A stretch of 64,000 bases of DNA from Cinnamomum chago (GCA_038049695.1 CP142456.1:17202501-17266500), one strand, 5' to 3'. Positions 47,388-59,514 are shown, counted from the stretch's first letter. Translations and numbers: made by a program. Notes: generated by a model not told the origin, from the letters alone.

Positions 47388-48378
47388 TAAAATAAGTTTA
47401 CCAAACAAATTACCTCATTAGAACCCCACTAACCTACGTCGTATGATAGGGCACATCAGGTCTCAATCACGAGTTAGATCGAAATCCAATCTACGAAATC
47501 TAGGGATGCTCCTACAAATCTGTCAGCGGTATCATATTTTAAAATCTAAAGAGCCCAAAATGAAATCTCCAGTTACTTAAGTTAAATTTTGGGCGTGCCA
47601 CAGTGCTAAGATGTTGGCCCCACACCCAGGAGGTGTCGCAATCTCACTTCGCGAGGCTATACAATTTTGTACGAGGCATGACCACTGAGACCTAGACGCG
47701 TGGGTGGCGATAGTTGCCTCGATGGTCCGGACGAGATCACTCCACATGCCTTGTCCGCTTTGACCCAATCCTTTTTTTCCGAACACTGGACGGTCTAGAG
47801 TTATTATAACGTGCTCTGCAAACACTTGGAGGATGTTATTCCCACAGTCATAAAAAAAATTCCCCATACAACTTGGGTATTCTTGAATCCTAAGGTTTAT
47901 GATCCACCAGGATTAATTCATATTCAGCACCCGCTAAACTCACACAAACACACATTAAGTAGATTTGGAGCGATTTCTAATATAAAACATAGGAGCAAAT
48001 CTACATTTTATGCCACTCCACGAGCTCCCACAATCATAACTTGTAAGGCCATTTTCAAGGCCTCATTGATTTGTCTTCGAATCTCCAAGCTGCTTAAATA
48101 AATTTAATTATGTAGTAGAAATGTTCCATCTAAGACAATTGGATCAATTTTTTTGTACATTAAAGTTGCCAATGACCACTTTGGATTGATTCAAGTTTAA
48201 GTTTCTTTTTTTATATGGTTAAGCTCAACTGAAATCTGGTATGAGCTAGTGGTTAGTGTTGGAGCTCTGATACCACTTGTTGTGAGTGTGTGTGCAGAAG
48301 TGTGAATCATGAATTTATGAGTTCAAATCTCCACTTTCTTAGTCCCTGGCCAAGAAAGCAATTACCAAAATGATGGCA
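47388..48378. other. Non-coding stretch with an isolated primer-binding-site-like word
   Basis: No gene recognised. On the minus strand TGGTATCAGAGC occurs at 48264-48275, next to a TG..-type edge at about 48280. It suggests the end of some LTR element, but no matching LTR partner was found. Confidence 0.4.
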
Positions 48379-48676
48379 CCATCTAGTTCGGTAACGGTAC
48401 CAGCTAGACATCCCTTCTCAGCTCGGCAACCAGTGCCAGCTTGCGCCAAGCTTGAGCCAGTCCCGGTAAGAGTACCAACTGGGTTCACCTCGGTCTCGGT
48501 ATAAGGTACCTCGGCAATAGTGTCAGGATGCATCCGAGTCTGGCCTCAGTATCATCATCAACTCGGTCCGTCCACAGGGGTGGGTACTAGGCCATCATTG
48601 TACTTCCATGAAGTTATGGCTACGTTGCAGAATGCGCTGACAGACAAGACAGGCGCCGAATAGTGGTCAGGTGTCG
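48379..48676 (-). repeat. Left terminal direct repeat of the LARD-like element
   Basis: Pairs with 53731-54028; the match ends at GGTGTCGC on the right. Confidence 0.8.
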
Positions 48677-48899
48677 CTGCCTGCCTGCAAGCTTTGAAAG
48701 ATCCTCCTTTGGATCCCCCTAGTCACTGTGAAAGCACTGATCGACAGGGCGAACCTAGGCAAAGCTCGAGCTCAAGCTCACTAGAGCTTCAATCTCTGGC
48801 AGGGCCCCTCCCCCCAGAAAAGAGAATGGAGGTCACGGAAAATGTTCCTTGACTCGCGATACCATCCTTGAGTCCCGGTTCGATGATAACGCCGGCCAC

Positions 48900-49570
48900 A
48901 ACCCAGACAGCTCCAATCGCAACAGCTTCGACAATGGTCTCGGCAATATCACCAGCCACGACTCAGGTAGAAGCACCAAACCACTGCTAAGCTCCTTCAA
49001 CTGCTAACTTCAACAACGGCCTTGATGATAGCACCAGCTGCTGCTCGGACAGACCTCGACCTTGACAGCTCCAACAACGACCTCGGTGATAGCACCAGTC
49101 TTAGCTCGGACGGTTCCGGTCTTCAGAGCTTCAGCAGTAGCCTCGGTGACAGCACCAAACCACTGATAAGCTCCTTCAGCTGCTAGCTCCAGCAACGGCC
49201 TTGGTGATAGCACCAGCTGCTGCTCGGACAAACATCGACCTTGACAGCTCCAGCAACGGCTTCGATGATAGCACCTGCCTTAGCTCGGACGGTTCCGGTC
49301 TTCAGAGCTTAAGCAGTAGCCTCGGTGACAGCACCAAACCATTGCTAAGCTCCTTGGTGATAGCACCAGTTGCTGCTCGGACAAACCTCGATTTTGGCAG
49401 CTCGAGTAACGGCCTCGATGACAGCACCAGCATCAGCCCAGCTTCCTCGAACATGAATCAAAGCTTCAGCAGTGGCTTCGGTGACAGCACCAGCCTCTGC
49501 TACACGGCTTTGACGTCAGGCCTCGGTGACAACGCCAACCTCGACTTACAAAGCTCCGGTAATGGCTCGG
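48900..49570. repeat. Diverged tandem array, unit about 179 bp
   Basis: CAGCTGCTGCTCGGAC recurs at 49035 and 49214 with period 179, and a shorter unit follows at about 49367. CTCGGACGGTTCCGGTCTTC recurs at 49105 and 49284. All units carry several CTCGGTGA(C/T)AGCACCA words. Open on both strands because the repeat lacks stops; I do not call a gene. Confidence 0.8.
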
Positions 49571-49656
49571 TAAAGGCACCAGCCATGGCCCGGACCGCTT
49601 CATTCACCGCAAACAACTCTGATCCTTGCTAAGTTACTGAACTTAGCAGCAATCAA

Positions 49657-50310
49657 AAGAAACCACAGCTCGGTTACAGAACCAACAGCATAGCGTCGCA
49701 GTTATGGAACTCGACAGAGGTCTCGGCTCGGTGACAGCGCCAGTACAGAAGAGACTACAGCTCGGTTACAGAACCAGCTGCAAAGCGTCACAGTTATAGA
49801 ACTCGACAAAGGTCTCAACTTGGTGACAACACCAGCGCAGAAGAGACGACAACTTAGTTACAGAACCAGCTGCAAAGTGTCGCAGTTATGGAACTCAATA
49901 AAAGGTCTCAACTAGGTGACAACACCAGCACAGAGGAGACCACAACTCGGTTACAGAACTAGCTGCAAAGCATCGCAGTTATGGAACTCGACAATGGTCT
50001 CAACTCGGTGACAACACCAGCATGGAAGAGACCACAGCTCGGTTACAGAACCAACTGCAAAGCGTCTCAGTTATGGAACTCGACAACGGTCTCAGCTCGG
50101 TGACAGCACCAGCATGGAAGAGACCATAACTCGGTTACAGAACCAGCTGCAAAGCGTTGCAGTTATGGAACTCGACAAAGATCTCAGCTCGGTGACAACA
50201 CCGGCACGGAAAAAACCAAAGCTCGGTTACGGAACCAGCAGCACAATACCGTAGTTATGGAACTCGATAAAAATCTCGGCTCGGTTACGGAACTAGCCAA
50301 CCTAGTCATG
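49657..50310. repeat. Tandem array, 92-bp unit, about seven copies
   Basis: CGGTTACAGAACCA-type words start at 49671, 49763, 49855, 49948, 50040, 50132 and 50223, that is every 91-93 bp. Each unit also has GCAAAGCGT, CAGTTATGGAACTCGA and CTCGGTGACAACACCAGC. The first and last units are more diverged. Confidence 0.92.
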
Positions 50311-50804
50311 GGACCAAACGAGCAGCACACCAAGTTATGGAACTAGGCGGCTATCTTAGTTTGGCTATGGAACCAGCTATGCAGTTGAAGGACTTGATCG
50401 CATCCTCTGAGGGCCTAGTTCGGTTGTGGAACTAGCTATGAGTTTCTTACTTCTAAAGGTGCAGGTATCTCTCAAAGTTATTTAAACTTTAGCGCATTAA
50501 GGATTTCGGCTGTTGAACCGAGTTTGATTGGCCTAAATTACTTATGATTAAAGAACCGAAGTTATCTTCTACCCAATGCTCACTCAGTTCTGGTTACTAA
50601 ACTGAACTCAACTACTTGGTCAAAATTCGGGCGTTCGTGCTAAGAGCCCAGTTATAGAACAGAAGTCAAGCACACACATGGTTATCAGAGCAAAAGAGAT
50701 GGCAAGTATGATAGTAAAAACTCTCTTCATTGATAAAGAATCATTACAAAAGTCAGTTCTTTACATGGGAAAAGAAAAAGAAAAATACAAGAAACTTCAG
50801 GATT

Positions 50805-51700
50805 CAGTAGCCTCGACGTTGACGTCAAAAGGCTCGATCCTGGTGATTTGGAGAGCATACTCAGGCGGAACGACTTTTGCAACATCTTCTGCAGTGGAGG
50901 CAAAATACGGCTCAGCCTTGGGGCGAGTGAACTTTGGCAGGTCATAATAGACAGGATGATCATCAGCGATCCCTGCCTTCTACAATGCAGCCTGGCCTCC
51001 GAGCTCAAACAGCTCTGAGCAGATATTCTCGACTTGGGCCTCGTACTCCTTAGTAGCCGCATCCACTCTGTCCTGAAAATATTTCTCGACCTTAACATCA
51101 AATGAAGCTTGGAGTGCGGCTTTCTCCTTCTGCGCCATTTCGAGCTCGGCATCCCGCTTTGCCAACTCGGCCTCAAGTGCGAGAATTATCTTCACCTTCA
51201 CTGTGGCCACACCTTTTAGCCCGAAGGTCTCGGCCCTCACGTCGCAGATCTCTTTGAGCGCGGCCTCCATCTCTGCCTCCTAGTTGTTTATTTTCTCGTC
51301 CGCCGCCTTCAGCTCCCGACAGCTCCCCTCCAAGGCCGCATTGAGCTTCTTCTTCTCAGCTTCAAGCTTCTCGGCCTTGGAACCACTTTCACAGGCCCTC
51401 TCCAGGACCACCTGAACCATCTGCGTAATCTGAGAAAGAAGACAAAGTAAGAAGAAAGCTAACATAAGCAAAATGCTACTCAAAGATTTGCATCAGACAC
51501 TTACCGAGAGCATCGACTGCAGAGATGTGGACAGCAGTGTCATGTTGTTTGCTCCTCTATGCCTCTGTATATCGAGTGGCAGAGCGCACGCTTTGGCAAG
51601 AGCAGTCACGACCAATGGATTGCTGTTTAGACGGTCTTCCACCATCATCGACCTCCCAGGCCCGAGCTGGAGGCTCGGCCTCCAAAGAGCCGCCCCCGCT
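50805..51700 (-). pseudogene. Coiled-coil coding region of the LARD-like element
   Basis: On the minus strand this encodes Ala/Glu/Lys-rich heptad-type sequence, for example KAEKLEAEKKKLNAALEG and LALEAELAKRDAELEMAQKE. It then runs to an acidic C-terminus near 50808. A 75-bp intron with GTAAGT donor and TTTCTCAG acceptor fits at 51430-51504. Gag-like domain plus long coiled coil is a common architecture for this plant element family; function unknown. Broken in places. Confidence 0.55.
51430..51504 (-). other. Probable intron in the coiled-coil region
   Basis: On the minus strand the segment begins GTAAGTGTC, is T-rich and ends CTTTCTCAG, with open coding sequence on either side. Confidence 0.6.
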
Positions 51701-52387
51701 GGCTGAAGGACCAAGGCTTGGCCAGGGCCTCTTTTCAACGAGCCCTCACCCTAGTGCCTCTTCTCCTTTGGGGCCTTCTCCTTAGCCCCTTCAGTTGGGT
51801 GCTACCGGGCTCCCGAACCGCTGCCTCTTCTCAATTCGGCCTCCTTCTCTTTGGGTCTCGGCGGAACACTGCCGAGCAGCACCAGTAGCAACAGCAGTTC
51901 TAGCAGCGTTGCCGGGAGCAACAACAACAGTGGCGGGGGCAATAGGACCCGTCCCAGCAGCAGTAACACGACCCTCGGCGCCACCCAAGACTGCTGAGGA
52001 AGAGGGAGTTCGAGTCCCCAATGTTTTTGCCCCCAGGTCTTTCACCTTAAAAAATGGCCTCCTTTTCTCCATCTCCTCTCCCCTCTCTTTTTCACGGTTG
52101 GAGGGAGATGAGTAGCTCTTGACGAGCTAGGCCAAATCGACAGCCTCCGAGCTGGTGGGCCCGAGCTCCTTCCTCTTGATGTACGTGTGGTACTTTGGCT
52201 CGTATCAGAGTAAGGACCAGGCAGATCAGCCGTTGTGACCACGATACTCGCGTACGAGTTTCAGCTAGCTGTCGTTCCGCTCCCATCCAGCGTACTCAGC
52301 TCGCTGCTTCCTCTGTCTGGTCTTTGCAGGACAGAAGATATCATCAGCTTGGTAAGACAAACAAAAGGAAAATATAACACTCTGAGC

Positions 52388-52942
52388 TCAATTATTACTT
52401 AGAGGAACCCCGAAGTGTTGAGGAATCCTGTGCAATTTCTCAGCCTCGGTCTTGTCCTTGCCGAACTCCCAATTGCCAGAGACGAGCAGACAATCGTCTC
52501 CAGTGTGCTTGTTTGAGTCCTCCAGGTCATAGACGAAGGGCTCCATCTTCGGCTTCCCACGGAGATAGTAGTTGTGATCGTCCCCAACAGTCTTGCACAG
52601 GTCATATACATCCTCGATGTCATGGACACCGAGGTTTATACCTAGTATCTTGTTTAGTTCGGCAACGCCCATTATGACTTTGAAGCCATTGGGCATCAGC
52701 TGGCATGGGCCGAGGTGCCATGTCGCCAAGCAGGCCATGAACAGAGGATGGACGGGGAACCTAACCCCTTCCTCTGTTATTGAAACTAACGGGAATGGCA
52801 TTCAGCCATCCCGAAAGGATCAACCCTCGAAGAGGTCGTTCGGGTCGTCCAATTTCATCGGGACATCCTCAGGGATCCTGTACATTTCCCTTAAGCAGGC
52901 CATAGCCTCAGGGGTCTCTGCCCAACTCCTATAAGATCCCAT
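52388..52942 (-). pseudogene. Gag-like (putative gypsy type transposon) domain
   Basis: On the minus strand the region starts MGSYRSWAETPEAMACLREM at 52942 and continues with DVPMKLDDPNDLFEG, then GVRFPVHPLFMACLATWHLG, CQLMPNGFKVIMGVAELNKI and DDCLLVSGNWEF. The GVRFP.HP and CQL.PN..K pattern is that of the plant domain labelled putative gypsy type transposon (Transposase_28). It is gag-like and of unknown biochemical role. A few breaks are present. The coiled-coil region lies downstream. Confidence 0.7.
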
Positions 52943-53213
52943 TCTTCTACGGGTGGCGATATTGGAAAAAGGGGCAGAAATACAAAAACTATAAACCCTA
53001 GAGCAAAACCCTAAAAAAACAGAAATGCGGTATGCAAAGACAGGGGAAAGGGAGGAAAACTCACAGTTAGAGTGGCGGATTCCACGCTCTGGTTCGCTAA
53101 GCCAAGCTTCTGGCAAGACTCCGGCAGTGTCTCCGACAGAGTTCTCTTCTCTCTTATAGCAGCGCTTTCTCTGATGAAATGCCAAAGTAAAAGAAGCAAC
53201 AGAGGAAGGAGCC

Positions 53214-53224
53214 CTATTTATAGG
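53214..53224 (-). promoter_or_regulatory. TATA box of the LARD-like element
   Basis: CCTATAAATAG on the minus strand, about 270 bp before the ATG at 52942. Confidence 0.6.
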
Positions 53225-53730
53225 CGGTATGGCGCCCGTTCCAAATCCTGAAGGCTCACGTCGCTTCGATTTTGTTGAACGACCGACCAGATGGAGACAC
53301 ATGGCATTGCCAGTTAATCTCGTGCAGAGATTCAGACGCTATATTTATTGCATTGGGAAGGCAAAACATCAGCATGCAATTTATTGCCTCGGGCTGATAA
53401 AGTGTCACCTACCTAATATTTATCGCCTTGGAAAGACGAAGAGTCATCGGCGTGATATTTATTATCCCGGAAAGGCAGGACAAACTTCATGATAAAGATC
53501 AGATGTCACCAGCCAAGCACCGAGATGAATTTCAAAAAATTGATACATCAGATCCCTTCAACAAGATACTCAGCTCCCGACCTCAAAAGTTAGAGAACTC
53601 CAAGAAGTCACGAGCTGGGAGGCAATTGTGTGGGGTGATTTCCTAAGAGTAGGATTACATTGGTCTCGGTAGCGGTACCAGCCCAGCGCACCCGATCTCG
53701 GTATCCAAGTTCGGCCTCAATGCCAAGATC

Positions 53731-54028
53731 CATCTGGTTCGGTAACGGTACTAGCTAGACATCCCTTCTCAGCTCGGCAACCAGTGTAAGCTTGCGCCAA
53801 GCTTGAGCCAGTCCCGGTAAAAGTACCAACTGGGCTCACATCGGTCTCGGTATAAGGCACATCGGCAATAGTGTCAGGATGCATTCGAGCCTGGCCTCAG
53901 TATCATCCTCAGCTCGGTCCGTCCACAGGGGTGGGTACTAGGCCATCATTGTACTTCCATGAAGTTATGGCTACGTTGCAGAACGTGCTGACAGGAAAGA
54001 CAGGCGTCGGATAGTGGTCAGGTGTCGC
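53731..54028 (-). repeat. Right terminal direct repeat of the LARD-like element
   Basis: Pairs with 48379-48676 at roughly 93-95 percent identity by eye. Confidence 0.8.
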
Positions 54029-57000
54029 CTTGATCGATCACATCCGCATTAACGCCAAGTGTCATCTCTTGATTCGACCTGACAGTCTCTCCACCTACCC
54101 CCACTAAGGGAGCACCAGGTGAAACCTCTACATAAACAAAGGTAAGAATCCATTTGGAGGTATGGAAATATAGACTATGAATTAATGAATTCATGAAAAA
54201 TGCCATGTTCATCATACATTGCATAGCACGTTACAGAACGCCTTGCATAATAGCATACTTGTCTCTCATCTCCATCATTGGTTCAGTGACAGCACTAACT
54301 CAGGCATTGGAGTTACACCATGTTCTTCTCTCCTTTCAGGTCTTGAGGCGGTCTATCTTCCCTAAAGAAGCTTAAACAACAAATCATAAGTCTTACACCA
54401 ACCTAATCTGGGTCCTGAACTTTTAGGCACCCACAAAGACATAAACCCAACCGTCAGCTCATTTGTTGGACATGTGAAACATGCTTGTAATGAGTTCAGA
54501 TCCCTTGTAAAGCTTTAGAGGAAAAAAAAGAAAAAAAGTTCAACTCAAGTCCATTTTATGCTAGTTTAAAATTGATTTGAAATCTGGATCATATAGTGGT
54601 TGAGCCTAAAAAAAAAGAAAAGGATGGGCTTAGGGGTGGTTGCACCCACCTATAAATGTAAACGATTATATATGTGCACGATCACCTTCCATTCAATCAT
54701 GCATCACATGACATATGTAAATGAGGTTGAAAAATGAAGCATAAATTAAGCTATTTGTATATTAAAAATCATCTTTTTTGTTTTTACAACTCTCATGTGC
54801 TTTAAAATTTCAATCCAAATCACTCAAAACTTTTATTGAACTATGAAACTTCAAAACTAAGTTTCATTTCTTAAACATCGATACATCTTAAGTTGACAAA
54901 AGATTACATATGTACACCCAATTGTTCAGCGTTTGATAAGTATTAATTTCTAGCTAGATTGGCACCATTTATTTCTTCTTCAGTAAAATATGCTTATATG
55001 CTTTTTAAAGTAGGACAAGTGGTAGAAATTTTTAGGTACACTAATAAAGAGAGCCCTTTTGTTTTATTTAGTTTTATTTATTTGTTTGCTGCATAAGGCT
55101 ATTGGTCTAGAACTGTTATTTGTAATTTGTATTTTTACCTGAGGAGTCAGGGATTGATCTCGAGGCTTGAACTTTACTTAAAAAGAGAACTTTGAAATAC
55201 ATCAAGCTCACATGAAGTTATCATTTGAAAAATAAGACCCCACGAAATGGAGCACAAATCACAAAAAAGGGAAAATCTCTATTTCAATTTTCAATATACA
55301 ATTTTAGATCAGACAATTATCAATATATATATATAAGTCTTGAGTTTGCATAGAATAGCTAGTCTAGTGAGATTCTTGTTTCCGGAGAACCTAGTGGTCT
55401 CAAAAGCTTGCCACATGTCCTACTTTTCAAAGTGTTGTACAACTAAACAACCCTTGGAATACATTGATCATGTAATTAAGAAACATATTTCTTCCTCTGA
55501 AATTAGATCCTTCAACCATGATATTCACGTGAAATTTGTCAAAGGCTGGTCAATGGAGCCTCATTAAAATCTAAACTATCGAAAATAAAATGCCCCTACT
55601 ATTGTAATATTCACTCCGGCCAAATATCACTTAGTCGTGTCCGAGTCACCCTTGGTCATGATATGTAATTGGTTTACTAAGCAGGTAAATGCCCCAACTC
55701 TTGCATGCGCTCAGTCAAAGAAAAGGCGTGTTTCTATCGCGCTACGGATAAACGGTTCCTAGGAAAATGTTTTCCGCTTTCCATGGAAAGAAAAGTATGA
55801 AACCCTTGATCGAAGTTACGAAAAAGAGCAGTAACTCGACCTTTCCTTTCATACAAATATGCATTAACAATCTTTGGATGAGAAACCGATTTTCTTTTCT
55901 TTCTTCTTTTTCTTTTTTCCTACTTGAAGAACAGATATTTTATCTCTCTGTTTTAGTGCACAACCTATCACAACTATGACTTGTTCTTCCCATTAAACCC
56001 AAAAATCTGATACTATCTCTTATTTGGGTTGGTTATCATCCAAGTAGAATTTTACTTCTTTCAAATGGTAGGCAATATATTTCTATATTTAAATAGAAGT
56101 GATATACTATCAATTATTTATCAAATAAATGTTAAATAGGCCCAGGCCGACTTTGGCAGTTTTTTTTCTACTTCCTTACTTTGCAGATATTTTGCAGGCC
56201 CGATGACCAGCCTTGTACAGCAATGGTCCCCACCGAGAACACGATGTTATTGATATTCAAGATATGATAGATACATGTTGTCTTAATGTGTTCCCAATTA
56301 TAATTTTTCTTGCAATATATATAAACCAATGGGATGCAACCTTTACGGATTTGACTGTTAGAGAATTTAAAATTATCATTGAGGATTTGAATTGGTAAGA
56401 GAAACAAGAAACTCTTTTTGTAACCTTCTCGAAGAGTTATTTTGGAATAATTACCAATTGGAAAATGGGCATTTGGACATAACTATCATGGTGGTTAAAG
56501 ACAGTAACTAGCACCCCAACTTCCAAGCCCACATTGACTACCCGACCCATTATTCCTTCTTGACCCAAAAGTAAGTCAAGCCAAACAAGTACTTGGTCAA
56601 CCCAAGCTACGACCAACCCAACCTAACTCAAATAGATACTAGATTAACCCAAGGCTGGCTCAATGAATGGCAAAAGATAGAGCTCTTTAATGAGTCTTGA
56701 AACTCCAAGCCCAAGCCCATGCCCTTTCATTACTATTTTGAAATTTTTCAATAAAATTTGCCAATATAATTTTTATAATATGATAAGTTTAGTTGTGCTA
56801 CATACATTTTATCATAATTTTTAGATATATTACATTTACTGTATAATAAGTTGGTTTATATAACTTTATAATATGAAAACTTTACTTTTTAATTAAATTA
56901 GTCATATCGATCAAACAATTTATTTGCAAAAGGGTCTAAATGAAATGTTACTATTTCAAACTTAATCTATTTCAAATGGATAAGAGTTGTGAAAAAGGTC

Positions 57001-58046
57001 CTCATTAGCTGATCCCATGGATGATGGATCCGAATTCCGGACTATGCACCAAAAACATTGTCGGCGGTGAAAGGCGGCTCCAGAGTGGAACAGACAGAAA
57101 TGCGTGTCCATGATGTTGCATACTGTCATGGAGCATGATACCACACTTCTAGAATGCAACACGTGGACTTATTTGAGGGCAGGGCCGACTTTGGCGGGTT
57201 TTTTTTTTTTCCACTTCCTCACTTTCTTGTAGGGAGGGTGGGCCGTGGGGGACAAGCACTCGTGAGTTGAAACCCTGTTTTCATGTAATTCCCAAAACCC
57301 TGTTTTTCATGTAAACTCTTCCAACAACGAAAAGTCTCAAGAGACGTCAAGATCATAACATAGGATCATCATAACATATGTGGTTTCCCCATGTATCAAA
57401 CAATTAATTAAACTATGAACCCATGTCAAGTCAAGATGCCAAAGTTTAAAAATTCCTTGGGGTTCATTTACATATAGTGATTTATAAGTAGATTACTTAT
57501 CCATCGTTACATTTATTTGTATTAATTTATGTGGTAAATGGAATGAGATGTAAAAATGATGAGAAAGTTACAATTAAAATAAAAACTTTTCCAATAAAAT
57601 ACTGCATAAGTGATTCACACTTGCAACCAGAAACGCACTAAGACGGAGCAAATAATGATTTTCTCTTGTGGGCACATCAACTATATTTTCTTATTCATGT
57701 GGACCTCTTAATTTGTAACTCAAAGCACTCAATTTGTTTATTAAAATAATAAATCCCAAGATCTTGAAGGTTAGCTTAAATCTTCATAAATTTTTAATAA
57801 GTTCTAAAAAGGTAAGAAAAAATAAATCTAATTTCCTATACTTTTAGGGGCCTTTCAATTCCGTAATCTAAATTGTTCAACATTGTTGTATTAATGGTAA
57901 TTTCATATCTTAGTTCTCGATGGATTTTAAGAAATTTGTGAAAAAACCTCAAAAAAAAAAAAAATTTCAATACATCTAAAATGGTTGGATGTACTCATTT
58001 AGTCATGTGAAAATGGTGATTTTGACAAATATAGTAATGTGTTTTT
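54029..58046. other. Long non-coding stretch
   Basis: Four kilobases of AT-rich DNA with no recognised gene. The frames at 55340-55567 and 56962-57162 look like chance. GGCCGACTTTGGC followed by a T-run and CTACTTCC/CCACTTCC occurs twice in direct orientation (about 56148 and 57183). A CCCAA/CAACCC-rich patch lies at 56510-56660. Confidence 0.5.
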
Positions 58047-58456
58047 ATCATGTGTATACTTCTTCTTTCACCAAAAGTAAAAGAAAAAAATATATAGGTT
58101 CATTTCAAAGGGAACCTTAGCCCTCCAATAACTCAATAAAAAAGTTGCTAGAATATAAGATATCCATTTCATTAATCTATGTCATCTTTAAATACAAGAT
58201 ACATGCACCTATAAACTACCACAATTTGACCCACTGTCTATGATTAACACAACTTACCACAACTCATACAAATAACTGCACCCACTACTCACACTCATAG
58301 AAATATGAAAACTACTCCTCCTGATAGGTAAACCAACTAATCCCTCATGACTCAAGAACAACTACTCACACCTCATGTGTAAGTCCTCATAACTCTCCTA
58401 CTGGATATGACCCCCAAATTGGAACGATCATGCTTGTGTAATGCACGGCCACATCA
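58047..58456 (-). repeat. 3' LTR of the short gypsy derivative
   Basis: Pairs with 59056-59458 and ends CACATCA next to the purine tract. Confidence 0.75.
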
Positions 58457-59055
58457 TTCCTCTCCCCCCGGACCAACCTTTCAAAAGCTCGAAATAGAAC
58501 TCACACGAGATCTTAATGATCTTTTCCTTGCCACTGTCTGAGAAATTCTAACTTCTATTTTCTCTGTTTAACCATCCTACGATTGAGAATCTTCTTTAGA
58601 GTTAACGTAAACAAGCCATCACCCTTTTTCGTTAAAATTGGATGCCACAGTTGAACATCAACTCCAGATGGAAGGAAACTAATGGAACTCGTTCTCCATC
58701 CGGGGTTTGATGGAAGTCAAAGAATTGGCGCCCATTACAAACCCAACTCGTTGGATCTTCCCCTCCATTGAAATGAGAAAAGTCAAGCTTAAACAACTTG
58801 GGTTGATACATGCCAAAATGTCCTTCCCCGTAGCAGTTATTCCATCATCCTCCACCATTTCTATATTGATCGAAAGAGATTTCTTTGTGTTTCAAAGTTT
58901 GGCTCGCCAACAAGCTATCGAACTTGGTGTTCATTGCAGCTTACGTCTCCAGCATTTCTTTTTTTAGTGACTGTTCTTGACTTGCACCCAAAGAACTTAT
59001 CTCCATCTCTATTCGCTCAAGTTGTAATTTTGTCATGCCTAGCCCTGATACCAAA

Positions 59056-59458
59056 TGTTAGGTGCACGCTTCTTCTTTCACCAAAAGTAAAAGAAAAATC
59101 CATAGGCTCACTTCGAGGGGTGGCTTGGTCCTCCAATAACTCAATAAAAAGTTGGTAGAAGATATGATATTCCTTTCATTAATCTATGACATCTTTAAAT
59201 ATAAGATACATGTACTTATAACTACCACAACTTCATCCATCACTCGTACAAATGGCTGCACCCACCACTCACACTCATACAAATATAAAAACTACTCCTA
59301 CTGATGTAAACCAACTAACCTCCCATGACTCATTACTTTTTCCGTAACTCAAGGATAACTACCCACACCTCATAGGTAATTAACTCCTTACAACTCCCCT
59401 ACTACCATATGAACCCCACATAGGAATGATCATGCTTGTGTAATGCAATCCCACATCG
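59056..59458 (-). repeat. 5' LTR of the short gypsy derivative
   Basis: Starts TGTTAGGTGCACG on the plus strand, directly beside the primer-binding site. Confidence 0.75.
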
Positions 59459-59477
59459 GTTTCACATGCATAACATT

Positions 59478-59479
59478 TG

Positions 59480-59513
<34 letters not shown>

Positions 59514-59514
59514 A
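59478..59514. repeat. (CT)n(CA)n microsatellite
   Basis: CT repeats pass into CA repeats. Confidence 0.9.

Larger units (their letters stand above)
48379..54028 (-). mobile_element. LTR-like element of the putative gypsy type transposon family (LARD-like), minus strand
   Basis: Direct repeats of about 298 bp (48379-48676 and 53731-54028) share GACATCCCTTCTCAGCTCGG, CAAGCTTGAGCCAGTCCCGG and GGCCATCATTGTACTTCCAT and are about 93-95 percent alike. Between them, on the minus strand, are a TATA box, a gag-like domain, a coiled-coil coding region with an intron, and two tandem-repeat arrays. No reverse transcriptase or integrase was seen, so it would be non-autonomous (large retrotransposon derivative). 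Only part of each terminal repeat can be paired, so the true ends are uncertain. The coding part has several breaks. Confidence 0.65.
58047..59458 (-). mobile_element. Short Ty3/gypsy derivative with gag remnant (TR-GAG-like), minus strand
   Basis: LTRs at 59056-59458 and 58047-58456 (about 405 bp each) share ACTTCTTCTTTCACC/GCTTCTTCTTTCACC, CAATAACTCAATAAAAA, TTTCATTAATCTATG and GATCATGCTTGTGTAATGCA. Read on the minus strand, TGGTATCAGGGC (59044-59055) follows the 5' LTR as primer-binding site, and a GGGGGGAGAGGAA tract (58457-58469) precedes the 3' LTR. The 0.6-kb interior retains a gypsy gag start (LDFSHFNGGEDPTSW, FFDFHQTP) and nothing of pol. LTRs are well diverged, so it is old. Broken. 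Confidence 0.75.

Noticed and set aside
48264-48275. Isolated methionine primer-binding-site word as evidence of a further LTR element
   Set aside because: No LTR partner or internal region could be paired with it; kept only as a note.
49201-49632. Plus-strand Ser-rich repetitive frame
   Set aside because: By-product of the 179-bp repeat, which is open on both strands; the element's genes read on the minus strand.
48900-50310. Possible CRISPR-like array
   Set aside because: Units are contiguous 92- or 179-bp tandem repeats without unique spacers, in a plant retroelement.
51473-52115. Plus-strand frames opposite the LARD-like coding region
   Set aside because: Shadows of the minus-strand coding sequence, with GC-rich antisense composition.
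55340-55567. 75-codon plus-strand frame
   Set aside because: No recognisable family, isolated in AT-rich DNA; likely chance.
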